This document shows positions 10,601 to 17,827 of a stretch of 64,000 bases of DNA, one piece after another; position 1 is the stretch's first letter, and the number at the start of each line of letters is the position of its first letter. This DNA comes from an uncultured Roseburia sp. (GTDB taxonomy: Bacteria; Bacillota; Clostridia; Lachnospirales; Lachnospiraceae): NCBI GenBank assembly GCA_934317215.1, contig CAKREH010000017.1:3067-67066 (forward strand), read 5' to 3'. The translations under genes were made by a program, and so were the position numbers. The notes beneath the pieces were generated by a model that saw nothing but the letters and a program-made list of their open reading frames with translations, was not told where the DNA came from and searched no databases.

Positions 10601-10798
10601 ATCTTTGATCGTACGGGTCTCCACATGTCCGATGTGCGGCTTGCCGTTTGCAGTTGGCGGACCGTCATAAAAGGTGTAGGTCTCTCCTTCCTTGCGGTGT
10701 TCCATGCTCTTCTTAAAGATGTCATTGTCATTCCAGAACTTCTCGATCTGTTTTTCTCTGTCTACGAAATTCAGACTCGCATCAACTTTCTTATACAT
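7607..10798 (-). CDS. ileS: Isoleucyl-tRNA synthetase
   Basis: 1063 aa. It charges tRNA-Ile with isoleucine. The class I motifs are present: GKPHIGH near residue 55 and KMSKS near residue 610. The editing domain (TTPWTLPSN) lies between them and the anticodon-binding domain follows. Its length and the sequence PPTANGKPHIGHVETRTIKDM resemble the longer, eukaryote-like class of IleS rather than the roughly 920-aa class. That class is often less sensitive to mupirocin, which is an inference here. GGAGG precedes the ATG at 10798. A T-box leader with an ATC specifier lies upstream. Confidence 0.97.
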   Translation of the reverse strand: MYKKVDASLNFVDREKQIEKFWNDNDIFKKSMEHRKEGETYTFYDGPPTANGKPHIGHVETRTIKDMIPRYQTMKGKFVPRKAGWDTHGLPVELEVEKLLGLNGKEQIEEYGMEPFIKKCKESVWKYKGMWEDFSKTVGFWADMDNPYVTYDDNFIESEWWALKEIWNKNLLYKGFKIVPYCPRCGTPLSSQEVAQGYKTVKERSAVARFKVIGEDAYFLAWTTTPWTLPSNVALCVNPEETYCKVKAVDGYTYYMAEALLDTVLGKLPDKDAPEGTKAYEVLETYKGSDLEYKEYEPLFDCAKEIIEKQHKKAHYIVCDTYVTMTDGTGIVHIAPAFGEDDAAVGRKYDLPFVQLVDGKGELTKETPYAGVFVKKADPMVLKDLDEKGLLFDAPKFEHEYPHCWRCDTPLIYYARESWFIKMTAVKDDLIRNNNTVNWIPDSIGKGRFGDWLENIQDWGISRNRYWGTPLPVWECECGHQECIGSRAELAERSGNPEDAKVELHRPYIDAVTFKCPDCGKEMHRVPEVIDCWFDSGAMPFAQHHYPFENKDVFEKQFPAKFISEAVDQTRGWFYSLMAESTLLFNKAPYENVIVLGHVQDENGQKMSKSKGNAVDPFDALETYGADAIRWYFYTSSAPWIPKRFSGKLVQEGQRKFMGTLWNTYAFFVLYANIDQFDATKYTLDYEKLSVMDKWLLSKLNSAIKGTDENLANYRIPEAAKVLDEFVDDMSNWYVRRSRDRFWAKGMEQDKINAYMTLYTALVEICKAAAPMIPFMTEEIYQNLVRSINTEAPESIHLCDFPAVNEAWIDKELEKNMDEVLKIVVMGRACRNSANIKNRQPIGNMYVKAPNVLSEYFVEIIEDELNVKKVNFTEDVSAYTSYTFKPQLRTVGPKYGKFLGQIQKALAELDGNKAMAELKADGVLALPTVSDDVKLSEEDLLITMTQMEGYVTEGDNTVTVVLDTNLTPELVEEGFVRELISKIQTMRKEAGFEVMDKISIYYHADEKVADIFHKYGNDIMGDVLGTEVVAEADSFDAKEDGIYCKEWNINGEKVLLGVKKGEN

Positions 10799-10821
10799 TG
10801 TTAACCTCCATTGATTTCTTT

Positions 10822-10851
10822 TTCATTCACAGAACGTAATTTCCTATGAAT
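10822..10851. repeat. Palindrome with core ACGTAATTTCCTATGAAT
   Basis: An imperfect palindrome sits next to the T-box terminator and before the ileS ribosome site. Its 18-base core (10834-10851) is identical to 62499-62516, which is also directly beside a terminator. Confidence 0.6.
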
Positions 10852-10852
10852 G

Positions 10853-11150
10853 AAAAAAGCCCTCGTCCTGTATATAGGACGAGGGCTTAAATACTTCGTG
10901 ATACCACCTGATATACAAATGTACACGGAACTGATAAACTCCGGATACACGTTCCCTGTAACGCAGGAAATGCGTCAGCGCTTACTCTGTCACGGAAAAT
11001 CCCAGTCGTGATCTGCCTTGACCATTTCAGACTGCGGCTTGGAAGTGATTTTCATTCAGCAGATACTCGCACCGGTTTCCACCTGCTCCGGCTCTCTGTT
11101 GCTTTTCCTGATGAACTACTGTCTTCGTCATTGCCTTTTGCCAAAAATCT
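10853..11150 (-). promoter_or_regulatory. T-box leader (tRNA-Ile sensing) of ileS-glgP
   Basis: On the minus strand the leader has an AG-rich stem I region. The putative specifier ATC (complement of 11047-11049) is followed by A. The T-box core AGGTGGTATCACGAAG occupies 10909-10894. A terminator of 11-bp stem (10859-10869 with 10876-10886) ends in six T. Uncharged tRNA-Ile would pair with the specifier and the T-box bulge and favour read-through into ileS and, with no visible barrier, glgP. Confidence 0.92.
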
Positions 11151-11157
11151 AGTCTTT

Positions 11158-11186
11158 AGTATAGACTCGGAAAGTGAGAATGTCAA
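11158..11186 (-). promoter_or_regulatory. Promoter of the T-box leader
   Basis: On the minus strand TTGACA (11186-11181) and TATACT (11163-11158) are separated by 17 bases, just downstream of the DHH gene stop. Confidence 0.85.
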
Positions 11187-11200
11187 GAGCCATGATACTT

Positions 11201-12184
11201 TTATACCGCACGCTTTTTGACATCTGTGATCACGTTTAAAAACCGCTCCTTCATCTGTGCCTCTAACAGTTTTACATCCATGTCGCTGCCCGTGCACGGC
11301 ACGAATCCTCCCGCCATCGATGCGTGTCCGCCGCCATTGCCAATTCCCTTCAGTGCCTCCGCCACAATTTTTCCCGCATCGAGCATACTCTTTTCACTGC
11401 GCACGGAAAGTTTGATTCCGTCCGACTTTCTTGAATACACGACAGAAAATGACACTTCTTTTAAAGCAAGCATGAAATCGGATATATTTGCAATGACCGG
11501 ACAATCCTTACCAGTATTGCAGAAACTGATGTCATCATATACTTCAATACTTGAGATTGCACTCGAATATGCCATCAGATCATCAAAACACAGATTACTG
11601 TTTTCTAACATATGGATGACCTCATAATCGCAATCATCAAACATCCGGTAGAGCATCTCAATATCGAGTTTTGACACTCCGCGGCTCAGATTATTGGTAT
11701 CGATCCGTACACCGTATGTCAGAGTCGTGGCGATCCTCCGGTCCATCGGAATATTATTTTCAAAAAAATACTGCGCAACGATCGTCGCACATGCTCCCAC
11801 TTCCGGCCGGATGTCTTTAAACCGATATGGGAACTTTTCATTTTCCGGATGATGATCGATGCAGATGATCTCGTCCCCCGTAATGTCAACGATGTTTGAA
11901 TTTCCCTTTTGTGCATCCACAAGGATCACTTCGTCCTCGTCTGTCAAAATCGTACCGAGATCCTCCACATTCAAAAGTTCGATTTCCATCAGTTCACGCA
12001 GCTTGTCAGTACTGTAACGGTCTATTTTTCCTTTATAACAGATCGTAGAAGAAATTCCATTGTGCTTTAACAGCTCCTGGATTCCAAGCGCACTCGCAAT
12101 GGCATCCGGGTCAGGGAAATTATGCGTCTGGATATACACATGCTTCCGGTTGATCTGTTTTAGTAGTTCTTGTAATTTTGTCAT
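11201..12184 (-). CDS. DHH-family phosphoesterase (NrnA-like)
   Basis: 327 aa, cytoplasmic. The metal-binding motifs of the DHH superfamily are visible: HNFPDPDAIAS near residue 20, VDAQKG, and the eponymous DHH in CIDHHPENE near residue 110. The DHHA1 motif GNGGGHASMAGG lies near the C-terminus. Relatives degrade nanoRNAs, 3'-phosphoadenosine phosphate or cyclic dinucleotide products, and the substrate cannot be settled from sequence. The ATG overlaps the stop of the upstream HAD gene (ATGA), so the two are co-translated. Confidence 0.9.
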   Translation of the reverse strand: MTKLQELLKQINRKHVYIQTHNFPDPDAIASALGIQELLKHNGISSTICYKGKIDRYSTDKLRELMEIELLNVEDLGTILTDEDEVILVDAQKGNSNIVDITGDEIICIDHHPENEKFPYRFKDIRPEVGACATIVAQYFFENNIPMDRRIATTLTYGVRIDTNNLSRGVSKLDIEMLYRMFDDCDYEVIHMLENSNLCFDDLMAYSSAISSIEVYDDISFCNTGKDCPVIANISDFMLALKEVSFSVVYSRKSDGIKLSVRSEKSMLDAGKIVAEALKGIGNGGGHASMAGGFVPCTGSDMDVKLLEAQMKERFLNVITDVKKRAV

Positions 12185-12834
12185 ATTAATCCTCTAAAAT
12201 ATGTTTCTGCCACCCGTTTTGTCACAAGTTCTGAAAATGACTGTATCTTATACTGTGCTTCCGGTACGATTCCAAAACCGTATGCGGCATGAATAAAGCC
12301 AACGCCAGCTTTTCTGCTGGCATCATAATCTCCCTGGATATCGCCCACATAGACTGCTTCCTCTAAATGATTCCGGTCTGCAAGCAGTCTGATATTGTCC
12401 CCTTTCTGTAAAAGATTATTTCCGTAACATTCGATATCGGAAAAATAATCCCAGAAATGATAATGATCCAAAAACGCCTCAATGTAACCTTTCTGGCAGT
12501 TGCTTACAATGTAGAGTTCATATGTCTTTTTTAATTCTTTGAAAGTATCCTCAAGATCCGGATAAAGCACACCGCCATGTTCTCTCAAATAATCGTTCTC
12601 AATCCTGCAGCACTCCGCTAAAAGCGTCTCCTGCTCTTTCCCGGAAAGTTCCGGGAATAACAGCTTTGCGATCACATCCATGGTCTTTCCCATAACACCC
12701 TTGATATCGGCTTCTGTGAGTACCTTATTTAACCTTCCATCCTGACGGATCGCTTCATTCCAGGATTCAGCCACATTGGCGGCTGAATCCCAAAGTGTGC
12801 CATCCATATCAAAAATAATTCCCTGTTTTTTCAT
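12181..12834 (-). CDS. HAD-superfamily phosphatase (phosphoglycolate phosphatase-like)
   Basis: 217 aa. HAD motif I is FDMDGTLWDS at the N-terminus, motif II is YIVSNCQKG, and motif IV is VYVGDIQGDYDASRKAG. A helical cap lies between I and II. It is a likely small-molecule phosphomonoesterase of unknown substrate. ATG 12834 is preferred because it has a GGGG site at normal spacing and gives the usual short lead into motif I. ATG 12846 has AGGA too close to it. It is the upstream partner of the DHH phosphoesterase with a 4-nt overlap. Confidence 0.88.
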   Translation of the reverse strand: MKKQGIIFDMDGTLWDSAANVAESWNEAIRQDGRLNKVLTEADIKGVMGKTMDVIAKLLFPELSGKEQETLLAECCRIENDYLREHGGVLYPDLEDTFKELKKTYELYIVSNCQKGYIEAFLDHYHFWDYFSDIECYGNNLLQKGDNIRLLADRNHLEEAVYVGDIQGDYDASRKAGVGFIHAAYGFGIVPEAQYKIQSFSELVTKRVAETYFRGLI

Positions 12835-12851
12835 ATAAATCCCCATTCCTG

Positions 12852-12877
12852 CGTGTGAAAAAGCTCATTTTCACACG
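12852..12877. repeat. CGTGTGAAAA palindrome before the HAD gene
   Basis: CGTGTGAAAA (12852-12861) and TTTTCACACG (12868-12877) form a 10-bp perfect inverted repeat with a 6-nt loop. It lies between the M32 peptidase stop and the HAD start, and resembles the palindrome at 4331-4349. Confidence 0.7.
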
Positions 12878-12889
12878 ATTCTGCTTCAT

Positions 12890-14392
12890 TTATTTTAAAT
12901 CGTAAACGTTGGCATATTTTCTCTCAAAATAACGCACCAATGGCTCTGCTGATACTTCTTTTCCACACACATTTGCAATCACTTCTTTTGGTGTGCGTGT
13001 GCTGCCATACCAGTGGATCTTTTCGTTCAGCCATTTTGTGATTTCTTTGATTCTGCCCTCTTTTAAGATCTCATCTACCGGCCCTGACTCTTTTTCAAGT
13101 TCCTCTAAATACATGCCGTCATAGATGCTTCCTAACAGATAGCTCGGGAAATAGCCGAAGGAACCATCTGACCAGTGCATATCCTGTAAGATTCCCTCCG
13201 CATCATTTGCCGGAGTGATATCTAAATATTCTTTCATTTTCTGATTCCAGAGTTCCGGAAGTTTCGCAACCGGTACATTGTCACGAAAGATTGCCTTTTC
13301 CATTTCATAACGCAATATAATATGGAAGCAATAGGTCACCTCATCTGCCTCGGTACGGATCAGGCTGTTTCTGACATGATTGATCTCACGGTAAAACTCA
13401 TCCAGCGAAATGTCCTTCATCTGCGGCATCAGTTCCTGCACTTTCTCATAGACCGGAATCCAGAAATTCTTATTACGCCCTAAAATATTCTCATAAAAAC
13501 GGGACTGGCTCTCATGCACACCCATATAACGGCAGCTTCCTGCAGCCGTGTTGTCATATTCCGGATTGACATTCTGTTCAAAAATCGCATGACCACCCTC
13601 ATGGATAACCGAAAACATGGCAGAAATCGGATCATGTTCATAATAATGATTTGTCACCCGGACATCCTTGGAAGAAAAATTCAGTGTAAAAGGATGCTCT
13701 GTCTCTCCTACCGCACCGGCATCTTTGGAAAATCCGATGTAGGAAAGCAAAAGACCCTGTACTTTTTTCTGATCGTCCGGATCAAAATAAGCATGGAATT
13801 TTGTATCATCCGGCTGTTTTGCAGCAAGTATTTTTTTCACAAGCGGAATCAGTGCTTCCTTTAGTTCACCAAACAGACGGTCAATCGTTGCAGAATCCAT
13901 TCCCTCTTCATATTTATCTAACAATACATCATAAACTTCTTTGCCCGGATCCGTGTAACCTGCCATTTCTTTGGTAAGTGCGATCATTTTCTCTAAATGC
14001 GGTGCAAAAATAGAAAAGTCAGATGCATTTTTTGCATCTTCCCATGCATTTCCTGACTCTGCCTGCTCACGGACCATCACTTCATAACGGTCTTTTGGGA
14101 TTCGTCTGTCTTTTTCCATATCGCGCTGCATGCGTGTCACGATAAATTTCATGGTATCTGAAAGCTGTGCAAATTCTTCCGGTGTCTTTAAGGTCTCTAA
14201 CATGCCGTAAAGTTCATCCGAAGTCGACATCGCAAAACTCTCGGTTGAAAAATAAGTCAGTGCATCGATATGTCCTGCCTGCCCCAGTTTTGGTGTACAA
14301 GTTCTCATGTCCCAGTAAAGAAGCGTATTGATATGTTCATATTTTTTCATTTTATCGAGATACTGCTCGAATTGTTCTAATGTTTTACTCAT
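12890..14392 (-). CDS. M32-family metallocarboxypeptidase (Taq type)
   Basis: 500 aa, the full family length. The zinc-binding HExxH motif is HEGGH in SVIHEGGHAIFEQ near residue 268, followed by ESQSRFYEN, which supplies the third ligand. It removes C-terminal residues from peptides, most likely in the cytoplasm because no signal peptide is seen. GGAGG precedes the ATG. A small hairpin (ACGCC/GGCGT around 14414-14428) lies in its leader. It is followed by the HAD-DHH pair about 45 bases downstream and may be co-transcribed with it. Confidence 0.94.
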   Translation of the reverse strand: MSKTLEQFEQYLDKMKKYEHINTLLYWDMRTCTPKLGQAGHIDALTYFSTESFAMSTSDELYGMLETLKTPEEFAQLSDTMKFIVTRMQRDMEKDRRIPKDRYEVMVREQAESGNAWEDAKNASDFSIFAPHLEKMIALTKEMAGYTDPGKEVYDVLLDKYEEGMDSATIDRLFGELKEALIPLVKKILAAKQPDDTKFHAYFDPDDQKKVQGLLLSYIGFSKDAGAVGETEHPFTLNFSSKDVRVTNHYYEHDPISAMFSVIHEGGHAIFEQNVNPEYDNTAAGSCRYMGVHESQSRFYENILGRNKNFWIPVYEKVQELMPQMKDISLDEFYREINHVRNSLIRTEADEVTYCFHIILRYEMEKAIFRDNVPVAKLPELWNQKMKEYLDITPANDAEGILQDMHWSDGSFGYFPSYLLGSIYDGMYLEELEKESGPVDEILKEGRIKEITKWLNEKIHWYGSTRTPKEVIANVCGKEVSAEPLVRYFERKYANVYDLK

Positions 14393-14500
14393 AGCCTTCC
14401 TCCATTTTCAGAACGACGCCGGTCTGGCGTATTACATTCCGTTCTTTCTGTTCCATATTAACACAGGACACCTGACCTGTCACTTATTTTTAGTATAACC

Positions 14501-14544
14501 AAAAACACCACGAACATGCGATTTTGCATGTCCATGGTGTTTTT
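14501..14544 (-). terminator. Terminator between ilvE and the M32 peptidase gene
   Basis: AAAAACACCA (14501-14510) pairs with TGGTGTTTTT (14535-14544). Inner ACATGC/GCATGT arms and A/T runs at both ends make it bidirectional. Confidence 0.85.
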
Positions 14545-14609
14545 CATGACAATCAGTCTGCCCGCAGTGCGTGCAATCTGTTTTTCATCGGAAACCCTGA
14601 TGAAACTAC

Positions 14610-15674
14610 TTATTTTACCTCTACTGTCCAGCCATATTTATCCGGCAGTTTGCCCCACTGGATTCCGGTTAAGGTATCATATAATTTCTGGGTCAGCTCA
14701 CCGATCTTAAAATCGTTGATCGTTACAACATCATCTTTGTAGCGGAGTTCTCCGACAGGGGAGATAACTGCTGCAGTACCTGTTCCGAATACTTCCTCAA
14801 GCGTGCCGTCATGTCCGGCTTTCATCAGATCGTCTACGGAAAGTCTGGTCTCATTTACTTTATAACCCCAGTCTCTTAACAGATGGATCATGGAATCTCT
14901 TGTGACACCCGGAAGAACAGTTCCCTCGATCGGTGCTGTGTAAATCTCGCCTGCGATCTTGAACATGATGTTCATGGTTCCAACTTCCTCTACATATTTA
15001 CGATGTTCACCGTCTAACCAGAGTACCTGGGAATATCCCATCTTCTCTGCTTTAACCTGTCCTAAAATAGAACCTGCGTAGTTACCACCGCATTTTGTAA
15101 ATCCGGTACCACCTTTTACGGCACGGACCAGCTCATCCTCAACTAAGATCTTAACCGGGTTGATTCCCTCTGCGTAGTAAGCGCCAACCGGGCAGCAGAT
15201 AATCATAAACTTATAAGCAGATGCCATATGTACGCCGAGTGCAGCTTCTGTTGCAAACATAAACGGACGGATGTAAAGAGATGTCTCCGGCTCTGATGGA
15301 ACCCAGTCCTCTTCTACCTTTACCAGTGCTTTTACCGCCTCAACAAACATATCAACCGGGAACTCCGGCATACAGAGTCTTGCGTTAGAGTTGATCATTC
15401 TCTTTGCGTTCATCTCCGGACGGAATAACTGGATCTTACCCTCTGCGGTACGGTATGCTTTCATACCCTCGAATGTTTCCTGTGCATAATGTAACGTTAC
15501 ACATGCAGGATCCATGGTGATCGGTCCTTCCGGAACGATTCTTGCATCTTTCCATCCCTCTTCCTTTGTCCAATCCATAACAAACATATAGTCTGTCATA
15601 TATTTTCCAAATCCAAGATGTTTCTGATCCGGTTTTTCCTTTAAATGTTCTCTTTTTTCAAATCTGATATCCAT
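14610..15674 (-). CDS. ilvE: Branched-chain amino acid aminotransferase
   Basis: 354 aa, PLP fold type IV. It transaminates the 2-keto acids of leucine, isoleucine and valine with glutamate. The long (group II) form is recognisable from LGFGKYMTDYMFVMDW, the YIRPFMFATEAALGV block, the PLP-lysine region GGTGFTKCGGNYAGSI and the phosphate-binding EEVFGTGTAAVISPVGEL. It is monocistronic by layout: a terminator lies downstream, and about 180 bases of AT-rich DNA without a recognisable leader riboswitch lie upstream. Confidence 0.96.
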   Translation of the reverse strand: MDIRFEKREHLKEKPDQKHLGFGKYMTDYMFVMDWTKEEGWKDARIVPEGPITMDPACVTLHYAQETFEGMKAYRTAEGKIQLFRPEMNAKRMINSNARLCMPEFPVDMFVEAVKALVKVEEDWVPSEPETSLYIRPFMFATEAALGVHMASAYKFMIICCPVGAYYAEGINPVKILVEDELVRAVKGGTGFTKCGGNYAGSILGQVKAEKMGYSQVLWLDGEHRKYVEEVGTMNIMFKIAGEIYTAPIEGTVLPGVTRDSMIHLLRDWGYKVNETRLSVDDLMKAGHDGTLEEVFGTGTAAVISPVGELRYKDDVVTINDFKIGELTQKLYDTLTGIQWGKLPDKYGWTVEVK

Positions 15675-15862
15675 AACATATGCCTCCGACTCTCTATCGT
15701 TTTTTTCTGACCCTCATTATGATACTTTCTTTTTTGAGTGTCAAGATTATTCCAAAGGCTTATATTCGTCATTACTCAAATTCATAATAGCATTTATTTT
15801 TTATAATCACGCGTTATGGTGCTGCCATAAAACCATCCCGTAATTTTTGCCTTTGAAATGTA

Positions 15863-16402
15863 CTAGTTCTGCTCTGCAATTACCTTTTTTAAAGGGATCC
15901 AGATCATAAATGCAAGCACGCTTCCGATTGCCGCCGTAATAAACTGTGTCACAGAAAATGTTGTCTGGAACACTGCCATCTTTGGAACCATTGCCTCCGG
16001 AAGCAGGGATGGGATCAGAACCAGTGCGATCACGACTCCCATAAATAATGCCTTTACAATGCTGCCGGCTGCCATACCTGCGATCAGACCTGCATTGCCT
16101 TTGATCTTCTTTGCAAGCAGACTGACTGCTGCTACAAGAATGATATTTCCGATCATAACGCATGGGATGATCGCCGGGATCGCTGACATGATTGGGCTTC
16201 CTGTAATCAGGAATGATGTGACCGGTGTGATCACAGATAAAATGATTCCACATGCCATACCTGCACCCAGTGCCGCAATGATCAGACATGCATTGATGAT
16301 CGGTCCTGTGATGTACACACTTGTGTTTTTAAAGAACTGGCTCACGATACAGATTGCCAGTAACACTGCTGTTGTTGTGATTTGTTTCGTTGTGATTTTC
16401 AT
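15863..16402 (-). CDS. ECF-type transporter substrate-binding (S) membrane protein
   Basis: 179 aa with about five to six hydrophobic helices. The start MKITTKQITTTAVLLAICIVSQFFKN is typical of ECF S components, followed by GPIINACLIIAALGAGMACGIILSVITPVTSFLITGSP. It captures a vitamin-like solute in the membrane. No T or ATPase genes adjoin it, so it probably shares a general ECF module, possibly encoded elsewhere. ATG 16402 is chosen for the AGGAGG upstream; the longer frame (to 16516) reads through the repeat element and is not protein-like. The ligand is unknown. A weak stem (TTATGG/CCATAA near 15813-15829) follows the stop. Confidence 0.8.
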   Translation of the reverse strand: MKITTKQITTTAVLLAICIVSQFFKNTSVYITGPIINACLIIAALGAGMACGIILSVITPVTSFLITGSPIMSAIPAIIPCVMIGNIILVAAVSLLAKKIKGNAGLIAGMAAGSIVKALFMGVVIALVLIPSLLPEAMVPKMAVFQTTFSVTQFITAAIGSVLAFMIWIPLKKVIAEQN

Positions 16403-16405
16403 AAA

Positions 16406-16472
16406 TCCTCCTTTGTTTTCCGAAGGAAAATGCGAGCCCGCTGGCGAGCAGAGGATTTTCCTCCTTGTTTTT
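16406..16472. repeat. Hairpin repeat carrying the ribosome-binding site, copy 1
   Basis: This element of about 67 bases is nearly identical to 28982-29049. Both copies lie immediately before a start codon. On the minus strand each copy has an AGGAGG at both ends, with a GC-rich hairpin between GGAAAAT and ATTTTCC arms. Confidence 0.8.
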
Positions 16473-16578
16473 CTCCTTTGTTTTGCACAATTTTCGCAAC
16501 CATCATAGTACAACACTTATGAAAAGTCAATTTTTCATACACGGTTTCCCCAGTTCCATAAACAACCGCAATTTTCTC

Positions 16579-16607
16579 TTGTCATTTAAATCAGGGAATT
16601 TTATAAT
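16579..16607 (+). promoter_or_regulatory. Promoter of the flavin reductase-like gene
   Basis: TTGTCA (16579-16584) and TATAAT (16602-16607) have 17-bp spacing and lie 48 bases before the ATG. Confidence 0.85.
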
Positions 16608-16654
16608 AAAATCATCATATAAATATTTTGTGTACTGATAAAGGAGATTACGTT

Positions 16655-17164
16655 ATGCATACATTTCAACCTATGACAGCAGATATGATGGAATTTGATC
16701 CATTTACAAAAATCGGAAAAGAATGGGCACTGCTCACCGCAGGTTCCAAAGACAACGCAAACACCATGACCATAAGCTGGGGCGGTGTCGGTGTCTTATG
16801 GGGCAAAAACGTTGCCTTTGTATTTGTCCGCGACTCCAGATACACCAAAGAACTGATCGACAAAAATGAATTCTTTTCTCTCAGCTTTTTATCTGAAAAA
16901 TACCGTGATGCATTAAATTACTGTGGAAGCCACTCCGGCCGCGACGAGGACGATAAGATTTCAGCAGCCGGTTTAACCCTTACCTCCCGCCACAGCATTC
17001 CATTCATCGATGAGGGAAACATGATCCTGCTGTGCGAGAAAATGTCCGCAACGCGACTGACTGAGGATTCTTTCCTGATGCCGGAGATTGCACAAAAATG
17101 GTATGCAGATCATGATATGCACACGATGTATATTGCGGAGATCATTGATATTCTGGCAAGATAA
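16655..17164 (+). CDS. Flavin reductase-like FMN-binding protein
   Basis: 169 aa, split-barrel flavin reductase family. The blocks WALLTAGSKDNANTMTISWGGVGVLWGKNVAFVFVRDSRYTKELI and FSLSFLSEKYRDALNYCGSHSGRDEDK match the FMN-binding fold. Family members reduce or carry flavin for partner oxidoreductases, and this one has no partner gene beside it. ATG 16655 is preceded by AAGGAG at the right distance; the upstream in-frame start at 16628 has no site. It has its own strong promoter and stands alone as a plus-strand gene among minus-strand operons. Confidence 0.88.
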   Translation: MHTFQPMTADMMEFDPFTKIGKEWALLTAGSKDNANTMTISWGGVGVLWGKNVAFVFVRDSRYTKELIDKNEFFSLSFLSEKYRDALNYCGSHSGRDEDDKISAAGLTLTSRHSIPFIDEGNMILLCEKMSATRLTEDSFLMPEIAQKWYADHDMHTMYIAEIIDILAR

Positions 17165-17175
17165 TCCTGAACACC

Positions 17176-17204
17176 TTGCTTTTTCCAAAAATCAATGCTA
17201 CAAT
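17176..17204 (+). promoter_or_regulatory. Promoter of the small anchored protein gene
   Basis: TTGCTT (17176-17181) and TACAAT (17199-17204) are 17 bases apart. Confidence 0.7.
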
Positions 17205-17250
17205 ATTTTCTGAGTTTTGTTCTAAAAAGTAAATATATGGAGGATTATTT

Positions 17251-17766
17251 ATGAGCCCAGTTACTATTGTATTACTGGTTATCTTAGCCGTCTTAATCAT
17301 CGGACTTGTTGTCCTTTATTTTCTCGGAAAGAAAGCACAGAAAAAGAAAGCCGAACAGGATGAACAGCTTGCCGCTGCCGCACAGACCGTATCCATGCTG
17401 GTTATAGATAAGAAGCGAATGCGCATTACCGAATCCGGTCTTCCGCAGGTTGTGATCGACCAGACACCGAAGATGATGCGCCGTACCAAACTTCCAATCG
17501 TAAAGGCAAAGGTTGGACCAAAAGTAATGTCTTTGATCGCCGATGAATCTGTATTTGATTACATACCGGTCAAAAAAGAAGTGAAAGCTACCGTGAGTGG
17601 TATCTATATCACAAAAGTTACCGGTGTACGCGGACCTCTTGAAAAACCGGAAGGTAAAAAGAGCTGGAGAACCAAATTAAAAGAAAAAGCAAATCGCGCA
17701 AATAAAGAACTCGAAAAAGAAAAAGCTGAACTTGAAAAAGAAAAAAGCAAGAAAAAGAAAAAATAA
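17251..17766 (+). CDS. Membrane-anchored basic protein of unknown function
   Basis: 171 aa. One N-terminal transmembrane helix (residues 4-26) is followed by KKAQKKKAEQDEQ. A conserved-looking central region of about 100 residues (SMLVIDKKRMRITESGLPQVVIDQTPK to SGIYITKVTGVRGP) may form a beta-rich domain. The C-terminal tail from about 130 is almost wholly Lys/Glu and should be a charged helix or coiled coil ending in poly-lysine. GGAGG precedes the ATG. I do not recognise a named family. The anchor and basic tail would suit a membrane-bound scaffold that touches nucleic acid or acidic surfaces, which is a guess. Confidence 0.8.
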   Translation: MSPVTIVLLVILAVLIIGLVVLYFLGKKAQKKKAEQDEQLAAAAQTVSMLVIDKKRMRITESGLPQVVIDQTPKMMRRTKLPIVKAKVGPKVMSLIADESVFDYIPVKKEVKATVSGIYITKVTGVRGPLEKPEGKKSWRTKLKEKANRANKELEKEKAELEKEKSKKKKK

Positions 17767-17780
17767 TTCATAAAACCTGA

Positions 17781-17819
17781 AAATACCGCAAATGTGAAAA
17801 TCGCATTTGCGGTATTTTT
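17781..17819. terminator. Bidirectional terminator between convergent genes
   Basis: AAATACCGCAAATG and CATTTGCGGTATTT form a 14-bp perfect stem with a short loop and A/T runs at both ends. Confidence 0.9.
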
Positions 17820-17827
17820 ATCATGAA

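Noticed and set aside
10535..10804. Plus-strand ORFs across the ileS gene (also 9164-9628 and 6571-7056 over ileS and glgP)
   Set aside because: All are antisense to highly conserved enzymes and show no family features.
15807..16289. 160-codon frame with many His/Arg residues on the minus strand
   Set aside because: Shadow of the ECF S component in another frame; the hydrophobic frame is clearly the coding one.
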